Below, in pieces: positions 35,806 to 44,999 of a stretch of 64,000 nt of DNA. The first letter of the stretch is position 1. Each line of letters opens with the position of its first letter. Source of the stretch: DATLMR01 sp964615905 (GTDB lineage Bacteria > Acidobacteriota > Blastocatellia > UBA7656); contig CAZTUB010000022.1 in assembly GCA_964615905.1 (NCBI GenBank), positions 3,342 through 67,341 of the forward strand. Reading direction: 5' to 3'. A program made the position numbers and the translations under genes. Below the pieces are notes generated by a model. It saw nothing but the letters and a program-made list of their open reading frames with translations, was not told the origin of the DNA and searched no databases.

Positions 35806-37455
35806 ATGAAGACGCGAATCTACATTTCGATTGCAGCGGGGTTGGTTGTGCTGGCGGTCGCGCTTTCGAGCGTAGCCGGGCCAAATGCGCCCGCGCCCAC
35901 AGGCAAGCCGGAAGCGATTATCGATCTGGCGACCGAAGAAGGGGTGCGGATGGTCAAAGGCGAATGGCGATACAGCGACACTCGCATAGTCGAAGTCGAT
36001 TTTCGAGCGCCCGGCCCTGACATGCAGCCGACCGGCGCGCAGGTCAAGACCTATGACTACACGCCCCACGCGGGTGGGGCCGATTTCGACGATTCGAAGT
36101 GGCAAGTAATCAGCCCCACGACGCTTGACCAGCGCCGCGCAACAGGCCGTATCTGTTTCAACTGGTATCGTATCAAGATCACGATCCCTGAGCGCGTTGG
36201 TCATTTCGACACCTCGGGCTCTACGGTAGTGTTTGAGACCGCGCTTGATGATTACGCGGAGGTCTGGGTTGACGGCGAGCTGCCTCGACATATCGCGCAG
36301 ACAGGCGGCGCAGTCGTGAGCGGGTGGAACGCCCCGAACCGCATCCGAATCGCGCGTGACGTGAAGCCCGGCCAGCAGATCCAGCTCGCGGTCTTTGGCA
36401 TGAACGGGCCGATCTCAAACCCGCCGACAAATTTTATATGGATGCGTTACGCGAGGCTTGAGTTTTACAAGACCGAAACTCGCGGGCCCGTCGCGATCAT
36501 TCCCAGCGAAGTAAACGTCGAGGTAATTCGCAAAGAGGCTGAGATCGACCGAATCATCGGGCCGAATCCGAAGGTGTTCAAGCTAGCGGAAGGGTTCAAG
36601 TTTACCGAAGGCCCGGTGTGGACAGGTGACGGGTTGCTCTTTAGCGATCCGAACAGCAACGCGATCTACAGGTACACCCCGAACGGAAACGACGTGGGAA
36701 GGCTTGAGCTGTTTCGCATGCCGAGCGGCTATGCAGGCGCGGACGTCGCAGAGTACGGCCAGCCCGGGTCGAACGGGCTAGCGTTCGACTCCAGCGGGCG
36801 GCTCACGATCAACGAGCACGGCAATCACAGGGTTTCGCGTCTCGAAAAAGACGGCAGCCTAACGGTGATCGCGGACAGGTTTGAGGGTAAGCGGTTGAAC
36901 AGCCCGAACGATCTTGTTTACCGCTCGGATGGAACGCTCTTTTTCACAGACCCCCCGTTCGGGCTGCCGAAGTTCTTTGACGACCCGCGCAAGGAGTTGT
37001 CTTTCAGCGGAGTCTATTCGATCTACAAAGGCAAGCTGCAACTCCTCACAAAAGAGCTGGCCGGGCCAAACGGAATTGCGTTGTCGCCTGATGAGAAGCA
37101 CATATACGTCGGCAACTGGGACGAAAAGAGAAAGATAGTCATGCGCTACGAAGTGAACCCGGTCGGCACACTGAGAAAGGGCCAAGTCTTCTTCGACATG
37201 ACCTCGGCCAAAGGCGAAGACGCGATTGACGGGATCAAAGTAGACAGGGAAGGCAATCTCTATGTATCAGGGCCGGGCGGGTTGTGGGTGATCTCGCCTC
37301 AAGGCAGGCACCTCGGAACGATCATGCTTGCCATGCACCCGCACAACTTTGCGTGGGGCGACGAGGACGGCAAGACGCTATATCTCTGCGCGCGTGGCGG
37401 TCTATATCGGATGAGGCTCAACATCGCGGGCGAAAGACCGCTGGCTAGAAACTAG
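35806..37455 (+). CDS. Secreted SMP-30/gluconolactonase-like protein with N-terminal galactose-binding-like domain
   Basis: Signal peptide, then a jelly-roll-like domain to about residue 235 (TVVFETALDDYAEVWVDGEL), then a six-bladed propeller: LAEGFKFTEGPVWTGDGLLF, GSNGLAFDSSGRLTINEHGN, RLNSPNDLVYRSDGTLFFTD and SPDEKHIYVGNWDEKRKIVM. The EGP, NGL, SPND and SPDE motifs are those of SMP-30/gluconolactonases, which bind a divalent metal and open sugar lactones. 549 aa, larger than typical (about 300) because of the extra domain. Could convert gluconolactone to gluconate downstream of the glucose dehydrogenase in this block. Confidence 0.85.
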   Translation: MKTRIYISIAAGLVVLAVALSSVAGPNAPAPTGKPEAIIDLATEEGVRMVKGEWRYSDTRIVEVDFRAPGPDMQPTGAQVKTYDYTPHAGGADFDDSKWQVISPTTLDQRRATGRICFNWYRIKITIPERVGHFDTSGSTVVFETALDDYAEVWVDGELPRHIAQTGGAVVSGWNAPNRIRIARDVKPGQQIQLAVFGMNGPISNPPTNFIWMRYARLEFYKTETRGPVAIIPSEVNVEVIRKEAEIDRIIGPNPKVFKLAEGFKFTEGPVWTGDGLLFSDPNSNAIYRYTPNGNDVGRLELFRMPSGYAGADVAEYGQPGSNGLAFDSSGRLTINEHGNHRVSRLEKDGSLTVIADRFEGKRLNSPNDLVYRSDGTLFFTDPPFGLPKFFDDPRKELSFSGVYSIYKGKLQLLTKELAGPNGIALSPDEKHIYVGNWDEKRKIVMRYEVNPVGTLRKGQVFFDMTSAKGEDAIDGIKVDREGNLYVSGPGGLWVISPQGRHLGTIMLAMHPHNFAWGDEDGKTLYLCARGGLYRMRLNIAGERPLARN

Positions 37456-37476
37456 ACTCTGCGACAGGAGAACCAG

Positions 37477-37707
37477 ATGCGTAAGGATGGACGTTATTTT
37501 GTGATCACACATAGAAACGGGACCCTTCCGGTTGGCGGATGGGTCCCTGCCGCTACGAACCGCGAACGTTTTGACCGACGTTATACCAGGCCCGTCATAA
37601 GCAACGATATTCTGAGCGACGAACCCGAAAGGGATGACGAGACGCGACCGCGCAGCCACATCGTCGATTCGCTTGAAAGCTTGCTGAGAGACGAGGTTGA
37701 AATATAA
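37477..37707 (+). CDS. Small hypothetical protein
   Basis: 76 residues (MRKDGRYFVITHRNGTLPVG start), basic then acidic, no membrane segment and no family I recognise. Supported by AGGAG seven bases before the ATG and by its tight place between the lactonase and the large activator gene, whose start it nearly reaches. Could help regulate the activator, but this is speculation. Confidence 0.5.
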   Translation: MRKDGRYFVITHRNGTLPVGGWVPAATNRERFDRRYTRPVISNDILSDEPERDDETRPRSHIVDSLESLLRDEVEI

Positions 37708-37801
37708 ACTGCCGGGGACACAAGGGTTTCAAGACAGGCTCCTTAATCAGTTAAGACATTCCCAACTTCGTCTGTCGGCGCTGGGCGTTCGCGAGGTTTG
37801 T

Positions 37802-40800
37802 ATGGGCAACCCGGACTATGAAGTCATTCAAGAACTGACGCGAACCGAATGGTACATTCTTCAAAGAGCCCGCCGCGGTCGTGACGGAAAAAATGTGCTT
37901 CTCAAATCCCCGCTTAGAAACCCGCCCAGTTTGAGTGACCTTGTTTTATTGGAACGCGAGTTGGAGACGCTGCGCGAGCTATCAGCGCGCGGCCTGGCGA
38001 GCGCGGTCGAGATGCGCCGTGACGAACGGGCTTGCTTTCTGGTGATGGAAGACAGCGGCGGGATCCCGCTTTCTTCGCTTTTCATCCGGCAAAGCTTGCC
38101 GATAGAGTCTTTCCTGAAGATCGCGATTCAACTCTGTACAGTTCTAGCAGAGTTGCACCGGCGCAATATAATACTTAAAAACATCAACCCCGCGAGCATA
38201 CTCGTTCATCCCGAGACGCGCGAAGTCCAGATAGTAGATTTCAGCCATGCCTGGCGCGCTTCCGGCGAATCGCAACAGATAGTTTCGCCCTACACGCTCG
38301 GCGAGATGCTCGCTTACGTTTCCCCTGAGCAGACCGGGCGGATGAACCGCTCGATAGATTACCGCACAGATTTTTACTCGCTCGGCGTTACCTTGTACGA
38401 GCTGCTTACCGGAGCAGTCCCGTTCCGCTCTGACGATACGCTTGAGCTGATTCACTGGCACATAGCCAGGACCGCCCGCCCGCCTGTAGAAATAAACCCT
38501 GATATTCCCGAAGTAATCTCACAGATAGTGATGAAGCTGCTCTCAAAGACCGCCGAGCAGCGATACCAGAGCGCGCTCGGGTTGAGAGAAGACCTTGAGC
38601 GGTGCGAAACCGAATGGGCCGCTCACCGCAAGGTAGAGCCGTTCGCGCTCGGCAGCAAAGACGTATCGGACCGGTTTCTAGTATCTCAAAAGCTTTATGG
38701 ACGAGACCGCGAAGTAAAGGATATGCTCGCGGCTTTTGATCGCGCATGTGACGGGCCGGCAGCGATGATGCTTGTCGCGGGTTATTCGGGTATCGGCAAG
38801 ACCTCCCTGATTCAGGAGTTGTATAAACCGATCGTTCGCGAGCGCGGCTATTTCATCTCAGGGAAGTTCGACCAGATCGCACGCATTCCCTACGGCGCGT
38901 TCATACAGGCCTTCAGGGCGCTCTGCCGCGAGATGCTTACGGAGGGCGAGGAGCAGCTCGCCTTCTGGCGTGACTCTTTATCGCAAGCGCTTGGCGTAAA
39001 TTGCAGCGTCATAGCCGAAGTCATACCCGAAATAGAATTGATCCTGGGGCCGCAGCCGCCCGCCCCTGTGCTTGGCCCTGCTGAAGCTCAGAACCGCTTT
39101 CGTTTAGTCTTTCAAAACTTTGTCAGCACGCTTGCGCGAAAAGAGCACCCGCTCGTTATCTTTCTTGACGACCTGCAATGGGCCGACTCGGCGACGCTCA
39201 ATCTTTTGCAACCGTTGCTGGCGAGCCCCGATATTCAGTACCTGTTTTTGATCGGGGCCTATCGCGACAATGAGGTAAACGCAGCCCACCCGCTCGCGCG
39301 CGCGCTACACGACCTTGCGGAAGATCGGGTGCGGCTGCATCACGTTGCACTTGGGCCGCTGGCGCTCGGCGATCTCGCGTTACTGATACGCGACACTCTA
39401 CACGGCGACCTCGCGGATGTTGAGCCTTTAGCCAGATTGGTCTTACACAAGACTGAGGGTAACCCCTTCTTCGTTATTCAGTTCCTCAAAGCGCTCTACA
39501 ACGCAAAGCTGATTGAATTCGACTATGACCACAGCCGCTGGGTCTTTCACGTCGAGGCAATAGCCGAGGCCGGTATGACCGACAACGTCATAGATTTAAT
39601 GACTCGGCGGATTCAGAAGCTCTCGACAAAAGCACAGGGCGCGCTGATGCTCGGAGCCTGCATCGGCAGCCGCTTCGACCTGCACACGCTCGCAGTGGTC
39701 AGCCAGCAATCGTGCGAAGCCACCGCCGCTGATCTATCTGAGGCGCTCGACGAAGGTGTGATCCTGCCGATCAGAGATTCATATGCGCCGCTTGCAGGCG
39801 ACGCTTCCGCGCTGGAAACAGAGGCTAACCCTCTTTACTCTTTTTTGCACGACCGCATGCAGCAAGCCGCTTATGCCTTGATCCCTTCCGAGCGCAAACA
39901 ACTTGTTCATCTAACCGTCGGCCGATTGCTGCTTGAGAAGGCCGGAGGCGACGCGGTTGAAGAGAATGGCTTTGACATCGTCAATCATCTCAATCTCGGA
40001 AGCAGTCTCATCACCGATGAAACCGAACGATTGACCCTGGCGCGTCTCAATCTGAACGCGGGGCGCAGGGCGAAGTCTTCAACCGCGTACGAAGCGGCGC
40101 TGGGGTACTTTAATTCAGGAATCGCGCTGCTCTCGGATAAGCACTGGGATTCGAATTACGAGCTCGCCTTTGCCCTTAACCTCGAAGCGGCCGAAAGCCA
40201 GTACCTTTGCGGCAACTTTGACGAGGCGGGACGAAAGATCGACCTGCTCCTCGACCGCGCTCGGACGAGCCTGGACCGCGCAAAGGTCTACAACCTGCGG
40301 ATGGTCCAGTACGAAAATATGTCTCGCTACGCGGATGCGCTGGCCGTCGCTCGCGAAAGCCTCGCGCTGTTTGGCCTCTCCTTTCCCGATTCTGCGGAGG
40401 ATAAACAGGCCGCGCTCGAACACGAGATCGCTTCGATTCAATCTCTGCTGGCAGACCGCCAGATCTCCTCGCTGATCGACCTCCCCGTGGCAGACGATCC
40501 CGATGTACGGATGGTCATGAACATCCTGACAGACATCTGGTCGCCCGCATACATAACGGGAGACGCGGTCCTTGCGCGTCTGATTTCGGCCACGATGGTG
40601 CGGCTTTCGCTCGTTTTCGGGAATGTTGAAGAATCGGCCTACGGCTATGTCACACACGCCATCACAGTCGGGCCTGTGCGTGAGGATTATCAGTCCGCTT
40701 ACGAATTTGGCAGGCTCGCTTTGCGCGTGAACGAGAGGTTCAACGATTCAAGGCGGCGCGCAAAGATTCACCAGCAGTTCCACGCCCACGTAAACCTCTG

Positions 40801-43800
40801 GCGAAAGCCAATCGAAACCTGCATACCGCACGCGCGCGAGGCTTGCCGCAGCGGGCTTGAGACAGGCGATTTCCTCTACGCTGCTTATGGCGCGTCCACT
40901 GAAGCCTGGCCCGCGATATTATCAACGCAAGACCTCGCCCAATTTGTGAAAGATTATTCGCCGAACGTAGCGCTGATCGATAAGCTCAAGATTTCAAGCT
41001 TTGCCGATGCTCTTGAGCTCATATTGAATTGGGCGCGCGCGCTTCGCGGCGAGACCGTATCGCCGCTGTCGCTTTCCGGCGAAGGATTTGATGAGGACAG
41101 CTACGTCGAGACATATTGCCACGAGCCGTTCTTTATGATGTTTCAAGCGGTGGTCCGCTTGAACGTCTGCTTCATCCTCGAAGAGTATGAAAAGGCTTTT
41201 GAAGCCGCCCGACTCGCGCGCCGAATCAGTTATCATCTCGCAGGGACAATATGGCCCGTCTTGCTCGATTTCTGGGGCGGCCTCATTCTGGCCTCACGCT
41301 TCGACGCCGCGACGGAAGATGAGCAAAGAATCTATCTCGATGAAATGGAGCAGGCTCGCGACTCGCTTGTCGTGTTAGCCGAAAATTGCCCGGAGAATTT
41401 CCGCTGCCAGTCTCTCCTGCTATCCGCAGAGATCGAGCGCGTAGCTGGCCGCCCGCTTTCGGCGCTCAACCTCTACGGCGAAGCTCTCGATTATGCCGTC
41501 GAGATAAATATGATCCAGCACAAGGCCCTGGCTAACGAGCTACAGGGCAGGTTCTGGCAAAGGCTGGGGCACGAACAGGTGGCCGTCATGTTTTTGGCCG
41601 AAGCTTGCGCCTGTTATGCCGCGTGGGGCGCGGCGGCCAAGGTCGAACAACTTGAGCGCAAGTATCCGCAGGTTCTAAGCAGGCACACTCTCAAACGGGA
41701 TCAAGCGCAAGCAGAGATCACAGCAGCGGAGACGGCAGAATCGAGCGCGGAGACGTTGGACGTGGTGACGGCGATGCGCGCGGCACAGGCAATCGCCGGT
41801 GAAACCGAGCTTGAGCGTTTGCTAAGCAGACTTATGCGCATCGCCATTGAGAACGCGGGAGCTGAACGCGGCAGCCTGATCTTTGAGCACGACGGCGAGG
41901 CGTTTGTTCAGGTTGAAGGCTCACTCGATGCAATCGAGGTCAAGCTGAGCGAAGCAGTGCCGCTCACACGGGCAAAGAATCTCTCTCGCCGTGTCGTCAA
42001 CTACGTGAGGAGGACTTCAGAAAGCGTCGTCGTCGCAGACGCGGGAAGCGATGACCTTTACGCAACCGATGAATACATACTTTTAGAGCGACCCCGCTCA
42101 ATCATGTGCGTGCCGATGGTGAACCAGGGTCGGCTCGTCGGCGCGTTCTATCTTGAGAACAACCTTGTAACAGACGCTTTCACGGCAGACCGGATCAAGG
42201 TAATTCAGCTTGTCTCATCCGAGGCGGCCATCTCTCTTGAAAACGCACAGCTTTATGACGAGATGAAACAGGAGGTCGCCCGCAGGCGTGAGGCCGAAGA
42301 GATACTACGATCAATCGTTGAAGGGACCGCATCCGTTACAGGGAACGATTTCTTTTACTCGCTTGTGCGCCATCTCGGCGCCGCGCTCAAAGTCCGCTAC
42401 GCATTTGTTACGGAGTGCCGCGACACGACGAAGAGTAAAGCCAGATCACTCGCCTTCTGGACAGGCGAAGACTTTGGCGAAAATTTCGAATATGACGTAT
42501 CGTTGACGCCTTGCAAGGATGTGCTCGACGGCAAGCCGTGCTTCTACCCCAAAGATATTCAGACACTTTTTCCGGGCGACACGGACCTGGTCACGTTGAA
42601 GGCCGAGAGTTATCTCGGCGTGCCTGTCTTTGATGCGGCGGGCGAAGTGATAGGCCACCTGGCGGTCCTCGACGACCGGCCAATGGATCACAACCTGCGG
42701 CGCGTATCGGTTCTAAAAGTCTTTTCCGCAAGGGCAGGCGCCGAGATGGAACGCCTTCAAGCCGAAGCGAACCTTCGAGGCGCGCTCGCCGAAGTGGAAT
42801 CGTTAAAGAACCGCTTGCAGGCTGAAAACGTCTACCTTCAGGAAGAGATTCGCCGCGATCATCACTTCGAAGAGATTGTCGGCAGCAGCCCGCCGCTTCT
42901 TGATATGCTTGGCCAGATCGAGATAGTCGCCCCGACAGATTCGACCGTTCTGATTAACGGCGAGACCGGGACAGGAAAGGAACTTATCGCGCGGGCGATA
43001 CACAACCGCAGCTCTCGCCAGCAGCGCCCGCTTGTAAAAGTTAACTGCGGAGCGATCTCGGCCGGGCTTGTCGAAAGCGAACTCTTTGGCCACGTCAAAG
43101 GCGCTTTCACGGGGGCAATCGATAGGCGTGCAGGACGGTTCGAGCTTGCAAACGGCGGCACGCTCTTTCTCGACGAGGTGAGCGAGCTGCCACTTGAGAC
43201 ACAGGTAAAACTGCTGCGCGTGCTCCAGGAGCAGGAGTTCGAGCCCGTCGGCTCAAGCCGCACCGTCCGCGTCGATGTGCGAATAATCGCCGCGACCAAT
43301 CGCCGCCTCGAAGAAGCCGTCCGCGAAGGGCGGTTTCGCCAGGACCTTTTCTACCGCCTCAACGTCTTTCCGCTCCGCGTGCCGTCGCTCAGCGAGCGGC
43401 AGTCAGACATACCGCATCTCGTCAGGTTCTTCCTCTCGCGCTTCTCAAAGAAATTTGGAAAGAGAGTCGATGGCGTTTCGCACGAGAGCATGCAACTGCT
43501 GATGAACTATTCGTGGCCGGGTAATGTCCGCGAGCTTCAAAATATCATCGAGCGCGCGGTCGTGCTGTCTCAAAGCAGCACGCTTACGCTTGGCCGCAAC
43601 CTCTTCCCTCCCCTTGAGATGACCGACCGCCTCGCGTTTTCAAAAGGTGTTGGTACGCTCAATGCCTCTGCTCGACCTCAAAACAGCGCCGACGAACCAC
43701 CCATCACGCTTCAAGAGGTGGAGCGCCGCCATATCCTCGATATCCTCGATCAGACCGGCTGGACCATCGACGGACCGAACGGTGCAGCCCGACTCCTCAG

Positions 43801-43873
43801 CCTCCACCCGAACACCCTCCGCAGCCGCTTGAAGAAACTGGGCATCCAACGACCCCGCCACGAAATATCGTAG
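37802..43873 (+). CDS. Giant sigma-54 activator: pseudokinase-AAA-TPR-GAF-GAF-sigma54 AAA-HTH
   Basis: About 2,023 residues. Residues 5-270 are a protein-kinase-like domain with a conserved SPEQTGRMNRSIDYRTDFYS segment, but the catalytic Asp is Asn (IILKNINPASI, about residue 118) and DFG is DFSHA, so it is probably inactive; the Lys (NVLLKS) is kept. Then a MalT-like AAA ATPase (AGYSGIGKTSLIQEL, about 325), a long helical repeat region, two GAF domains (about 1320-1480, 1500-1650), the sigma-54 AAA+ domain with GETGTGKE (about 1720) and intact GAFTGA (about 1769), and a Fis-type helix-turn-helix (GAARLLSLHPNTLRSRLKKL, about 1985). I start at ATG 37802 (GAGG five bases upstream). It should activate a sigma-54 promoter; one lies just downstream at 43999. 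Confidence 0.93.
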   Translation: MGNPDYEVIQELTRTEWYILQRARRGRDGKNVLLKSPLRNPPSLSDLVLLERELETLRELSARGLASAVEMRRDERACFLVMEDSGGIPLSSLFIRQSLPIESFLKIAIQLCTVLAELHRRNIILKNINPASILVHPETREVQIVDFSHAWRASGESQQIVSPYTLGEMLAYVSPEQTGRMNRSIDYRTDFYSLGVTLYELLTGAVPFRSDDTLELIHWHIARTARPPVEINPDIPEVISQIVMKLLSKTAEQRYQSALGLREDLERCETEWAAHRKVEPFALGSKDVSDRFLVSQKLYGRDREVKDMLAAFDRACDGPAAMMLVAGYSGIGKTSLIQELYKPIVRERGYFISGKFDQIARIPYGAFIQAFRALCREMLTEGEEQLAFWRDSLSQALGVNCSVIAEVIPEIELILGPQPPAPVLGPAEAQNRFRLVFQNFVSTLARKEHPLVIFLDDLQWADSATLNLLQPLLASPDIQYLFLIGAYRDNEVNAAHPLARALHDLAEDRVRLHHVALGPLALGDLALLIRDTLHGDLADVEPLARLVLHKTEGNPFFVIQFLKALYNAKLIEFDYDHSRWVFHVEAIAEAGMTDNVIDLMTRRIQKLSTKAQGALMLGACIGSRFDLHTLAVVSQQSCEATAADLSEALDEGVILPIRDSYAPLAGDASALETEANPLYSFLHDRMQQAAYALIPSERKQLVHLTVGRLLLEKAGGDAVEENGFDIVNHLNLGSSLITDETERLTLARLNLNAGRRAKSSTAYEAALGYFNSGIALLSDKHWDSNYELAFALNLEAAESQYLCGNFDEAGRKIDLLLDRARTSLDRAKVYNLRMVQYENMSRYADALAVARESLALFGLSFPDSAEDKQAALEHEIASIQSLLADRQISSLIDLPVADDPDVRMVMNILTDIWSPAYITGDAVLARLISATMVRLSLVFGNVEESAYGYVTHAITVGPVREDYQSAYEFGRLALRVNERFNDSRRRAKIHQQFHAHVNLWRKPIETCIPHAREACRSGLETGDFLYAAYGASTEAWPAILSTQDLAQFVKDYSPNVALIDKLKISSFADALELILNWARALRGETVSPLSLSGEGFDEDSYVETYCHEPFFMMFQAVVRLNVCFILEEYEKAFEAARLARRISYHLAGTIWPVLLDFWGGLILASRFDAATEDEQRIYLDEMEQARDSLVVLAENCPENFRCQSLLLSAEIERVAGRPLSALNLYGEALDYAVEINMIQHKALANELQGRFWQRLGHEQVAVMFLAEACACYAAWGAAAKVEQLERKYPQVLSRHTLKRDQAQAEITAAETAESSAETLDVVTAMRAAQAIAGETELERLLSRLMRIAIENAGAERGSLIFEHDGEAFVQVEGSLDAIEVKLSEAVPLTRAKNLSRRVVNYVRRTSESVVVADAGSDDLYATDEYILLERPRSIMCVPMVNQGRLVGAFYLENNLVTDAFTADRIKVIQLVSSEAAISLENAQLYDEMKQEVARRREAEEILRSIVEGTASVTGNDFFYSLVRHLGAALKVRYAFVTECRDTTKSKARSLAFWTGEDFGENFEYDVSLTPCKDVLDGKPCFYPKDIQTLFPGDTDLVTLKAESYLGVPVFDAAGEVIGHLAVLDDRPMDHNLRRVSVLKVFSARAGAEMERLQAEANLRGALAEVESLKNRLQAENVYLQEEIRRDHHFEEIVGSSPPLLDMLGQIEIVAPTDSTVLINGETGTGKELIARAIHNRSSRQQRPLVKVNCGAISAGLVESELFGHVKGAFTGAIDRRAGRFELANGGTLFLDEVSELPLETQVKLLRVLQEQEFEPVGSSRTVRVDVRIIAATNRRLEEAVREGRFRQDLFYRLNVFPLRVPSLSERQSDIPHLVRFFLSRFSKKFGKRVDGVSHESMQLLMNYSWPGNVRELQNIIERAVVLSQSSTLTLGRNLFPPLEMTDRLAFSKGVGTLNASARPQNSADEPPITLQEVERRHILDILDQTGWTIDGPNGAARLLSLHPNTLRSRLKKLGIQRPRHEIS

Positions 43874-43922
43874 TTCACCTCGCCACTTCCTGGCCTCGCC
43901 CACGAACCACGAAATATCGTGG
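43858..43922 (+). promoter_or_regulatory. Two copies of a palindromic box (candidate activator site)
   Basis: CCACGAAATATCGTGG at 43907-43922 has 6-bp arms (CCACGA/TCGTGG) around AATA. A near copy, CCACGAAATATCGTAG, spans the last codons of the activator gene at 43858-43873. The intergenic copy centres about 86 bases before the sigma-54 GG element at 43999, a normal distance for an upstream activating site. Confidence 0.5.
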
Positions 43923-43998
43923 CAGCACGATTATCCCTTCGTTTGTTATAAGCCCTGTTATTTAAGCATTTAAGTAAGGACTGATATGCTGAGGGGCC

Positions 43999-44014
43999 TG
44001 GAATGACCCTTGCC
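43999..44014 (+). promoter_or_regulatory. Candidate sigma-54 (-24/-12) promoter
   Basis: TGGAATGACCCTTGCC gives GG at 44000-44001 and GC at 44012-44013 separated by ten bases, with TTGC at the -12 element. It sits about 30 bases before the STAS gene start and directly after the gene of a sigma-54 activator. Confidence 0.55.
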
Positions 44015-44044
44015 CTAACGACACTTGGAGAAAGGAGTCGCGTG

Positions 44045-44299
44045 ATGCTGAGGATTTCGGAGATGAGCGCAAAGGGCGAAGAGAAGGCGTTGCGGTTAGA
44101 GGGCGAAGTGATTGGCCCGTGGGTCGACGAGGTAAGAAAGGTCTGTGAGCCGCTACTGAGCAACGGCCATCGGCTGACGCTCGATCTGGCCGATGTGTCG
44201 TTTGTTGACCGCAACGGTATCGCGCTTCTTAAGGCATTGATGAACTCTCAGGTCACGCTCGTTAACTGCTCGTCATTTCTCGCCGGGCAGCTTAGATGA
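44045..44299 (+). CDS. Short STAS-domain protein
   Basis: About 84 residues. RLTLDLADVSFVDRNGIALL fits the STAS/SpoIIAA core, where the usual phosphorylated Ser (D-S-S-G) is replaced by Arg-Asn (DRNG), so it cannot be regulated by Ser phosphorylation in the usual way. Start at 44045 has AAGGAG seven bases upstream. Followed 14 bases later by an ECF sigma factor gene, so it could act in sigma or anti-sigma control. Confidence 0.75.
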   Translation: MLRISEMSAKGEEKALRLEGEVIGPWVDEVRKVCEPLLSNGHRLTLDLADVSFVDRNGIALLKALMNSQVTLVNCSSFLAGQLR

Positions 44300-44313
44300 A
44301 GGGAGAACTTGCC

Positions 44314-44904
44314 ATGTCTGTTAATGCGGATGCGCAAAAACTTTTGGAGAGCTTCGAATCGGAAGCCTTACCCCAGATGAACGATCTTTACAGGGCAGCT
44401 TCTTCGATGCTCGGCAACCGTACCGAGGCTGAGGATGTTTTACAGGAGACATACCTGCAAGCCTGGAAGTCTTTTCACCGCTTTACACCGGGCACAAACT
44501 GCCGCGCGTGGCTTTTTAAGATTCTCTTTCACGTCATACAGCACAACCGGCGCAAGTGGTTCAAGGCGCGGCTGGTGCGAGAAGAGGAAGAGAATCTGGA
44601 AGCAATACTTGTATACGAAGCGCCAATTCCGCAAGACCTGAGCGATGAAGACGTGCTGGCCGCGTTCCAGAAGATCCCTCTTGCATACCGCGAAGTGGTG
44701 CTGCTGTCGGACGTATACGACTTCACGTACAAGGAGATTCAAGAGACTCTGGCCATACCGATAGGAACGGTGATGTCGCGGCTGAGCAGAGGCCGCCAGT
44801 TGTTGCGGACCTGCCTGGCAGAGTTCGCCAGCCCGGCCTCGCCGCAGGCGGCAGTTGCGGCGGGCTCGACTCTCAGAGCGACCAGCACGGCGCAGTTATT
44901 TTGA
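44314..44904 (+). CDS. ECF-family RNA polymerase sigma factor
   Basis: Region 2 (MNDLYRAASSMLGNRTEAED, VLQETYLQAWKSFHRF) and region 4 (LAYREVVLLSDVYDFTYKEI, IPIGTVMSRLSRGRQLLRTC) are intact. About 196 aa with an Ala/Ser-rich tail. ATG 44314 has GGGAG eight bases upstream; an ATG at 44296 overlaps the STAS stop. No anti-sigma gene is adjacent; a zinc-finger anti-sigma-like gene lies 10 kb on at 54914. Confidence 0.92.
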   Translation: MSVNADAQKLLESFESEALPQMNDLYRAASSMLGNRTEAEDVLQETYLQAWKSFHRFTPGTNCRAWLFKILFHVIQHNRRKWFKARLVREEEENLEAILVYEAPIPQDLSDEDVLAAFQKIPLAYREVVLLSDVYDFTYKEIQETLAIPIGTVMSRLSRGRQLLRTCLAEFASPASPQAAVAAGSTLRATSTAQLF

Positions 44905-44999
44905 GCGCGTGGAATTTTACGCGCGGCCCGCGGCATTCAACAGGTGAACGAAAGATAATTATTCAATGCCAGATTCGGTTTCCTTTTGGAGATAGAGTT

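Noticed and set aside
37697..37801. Upstream TTG start of the sigma-54 activator
   Set aside because: The extra 35 residues overlap the small gene at 37477, have no ribosome site, and do not belong to the kinase-like domain.
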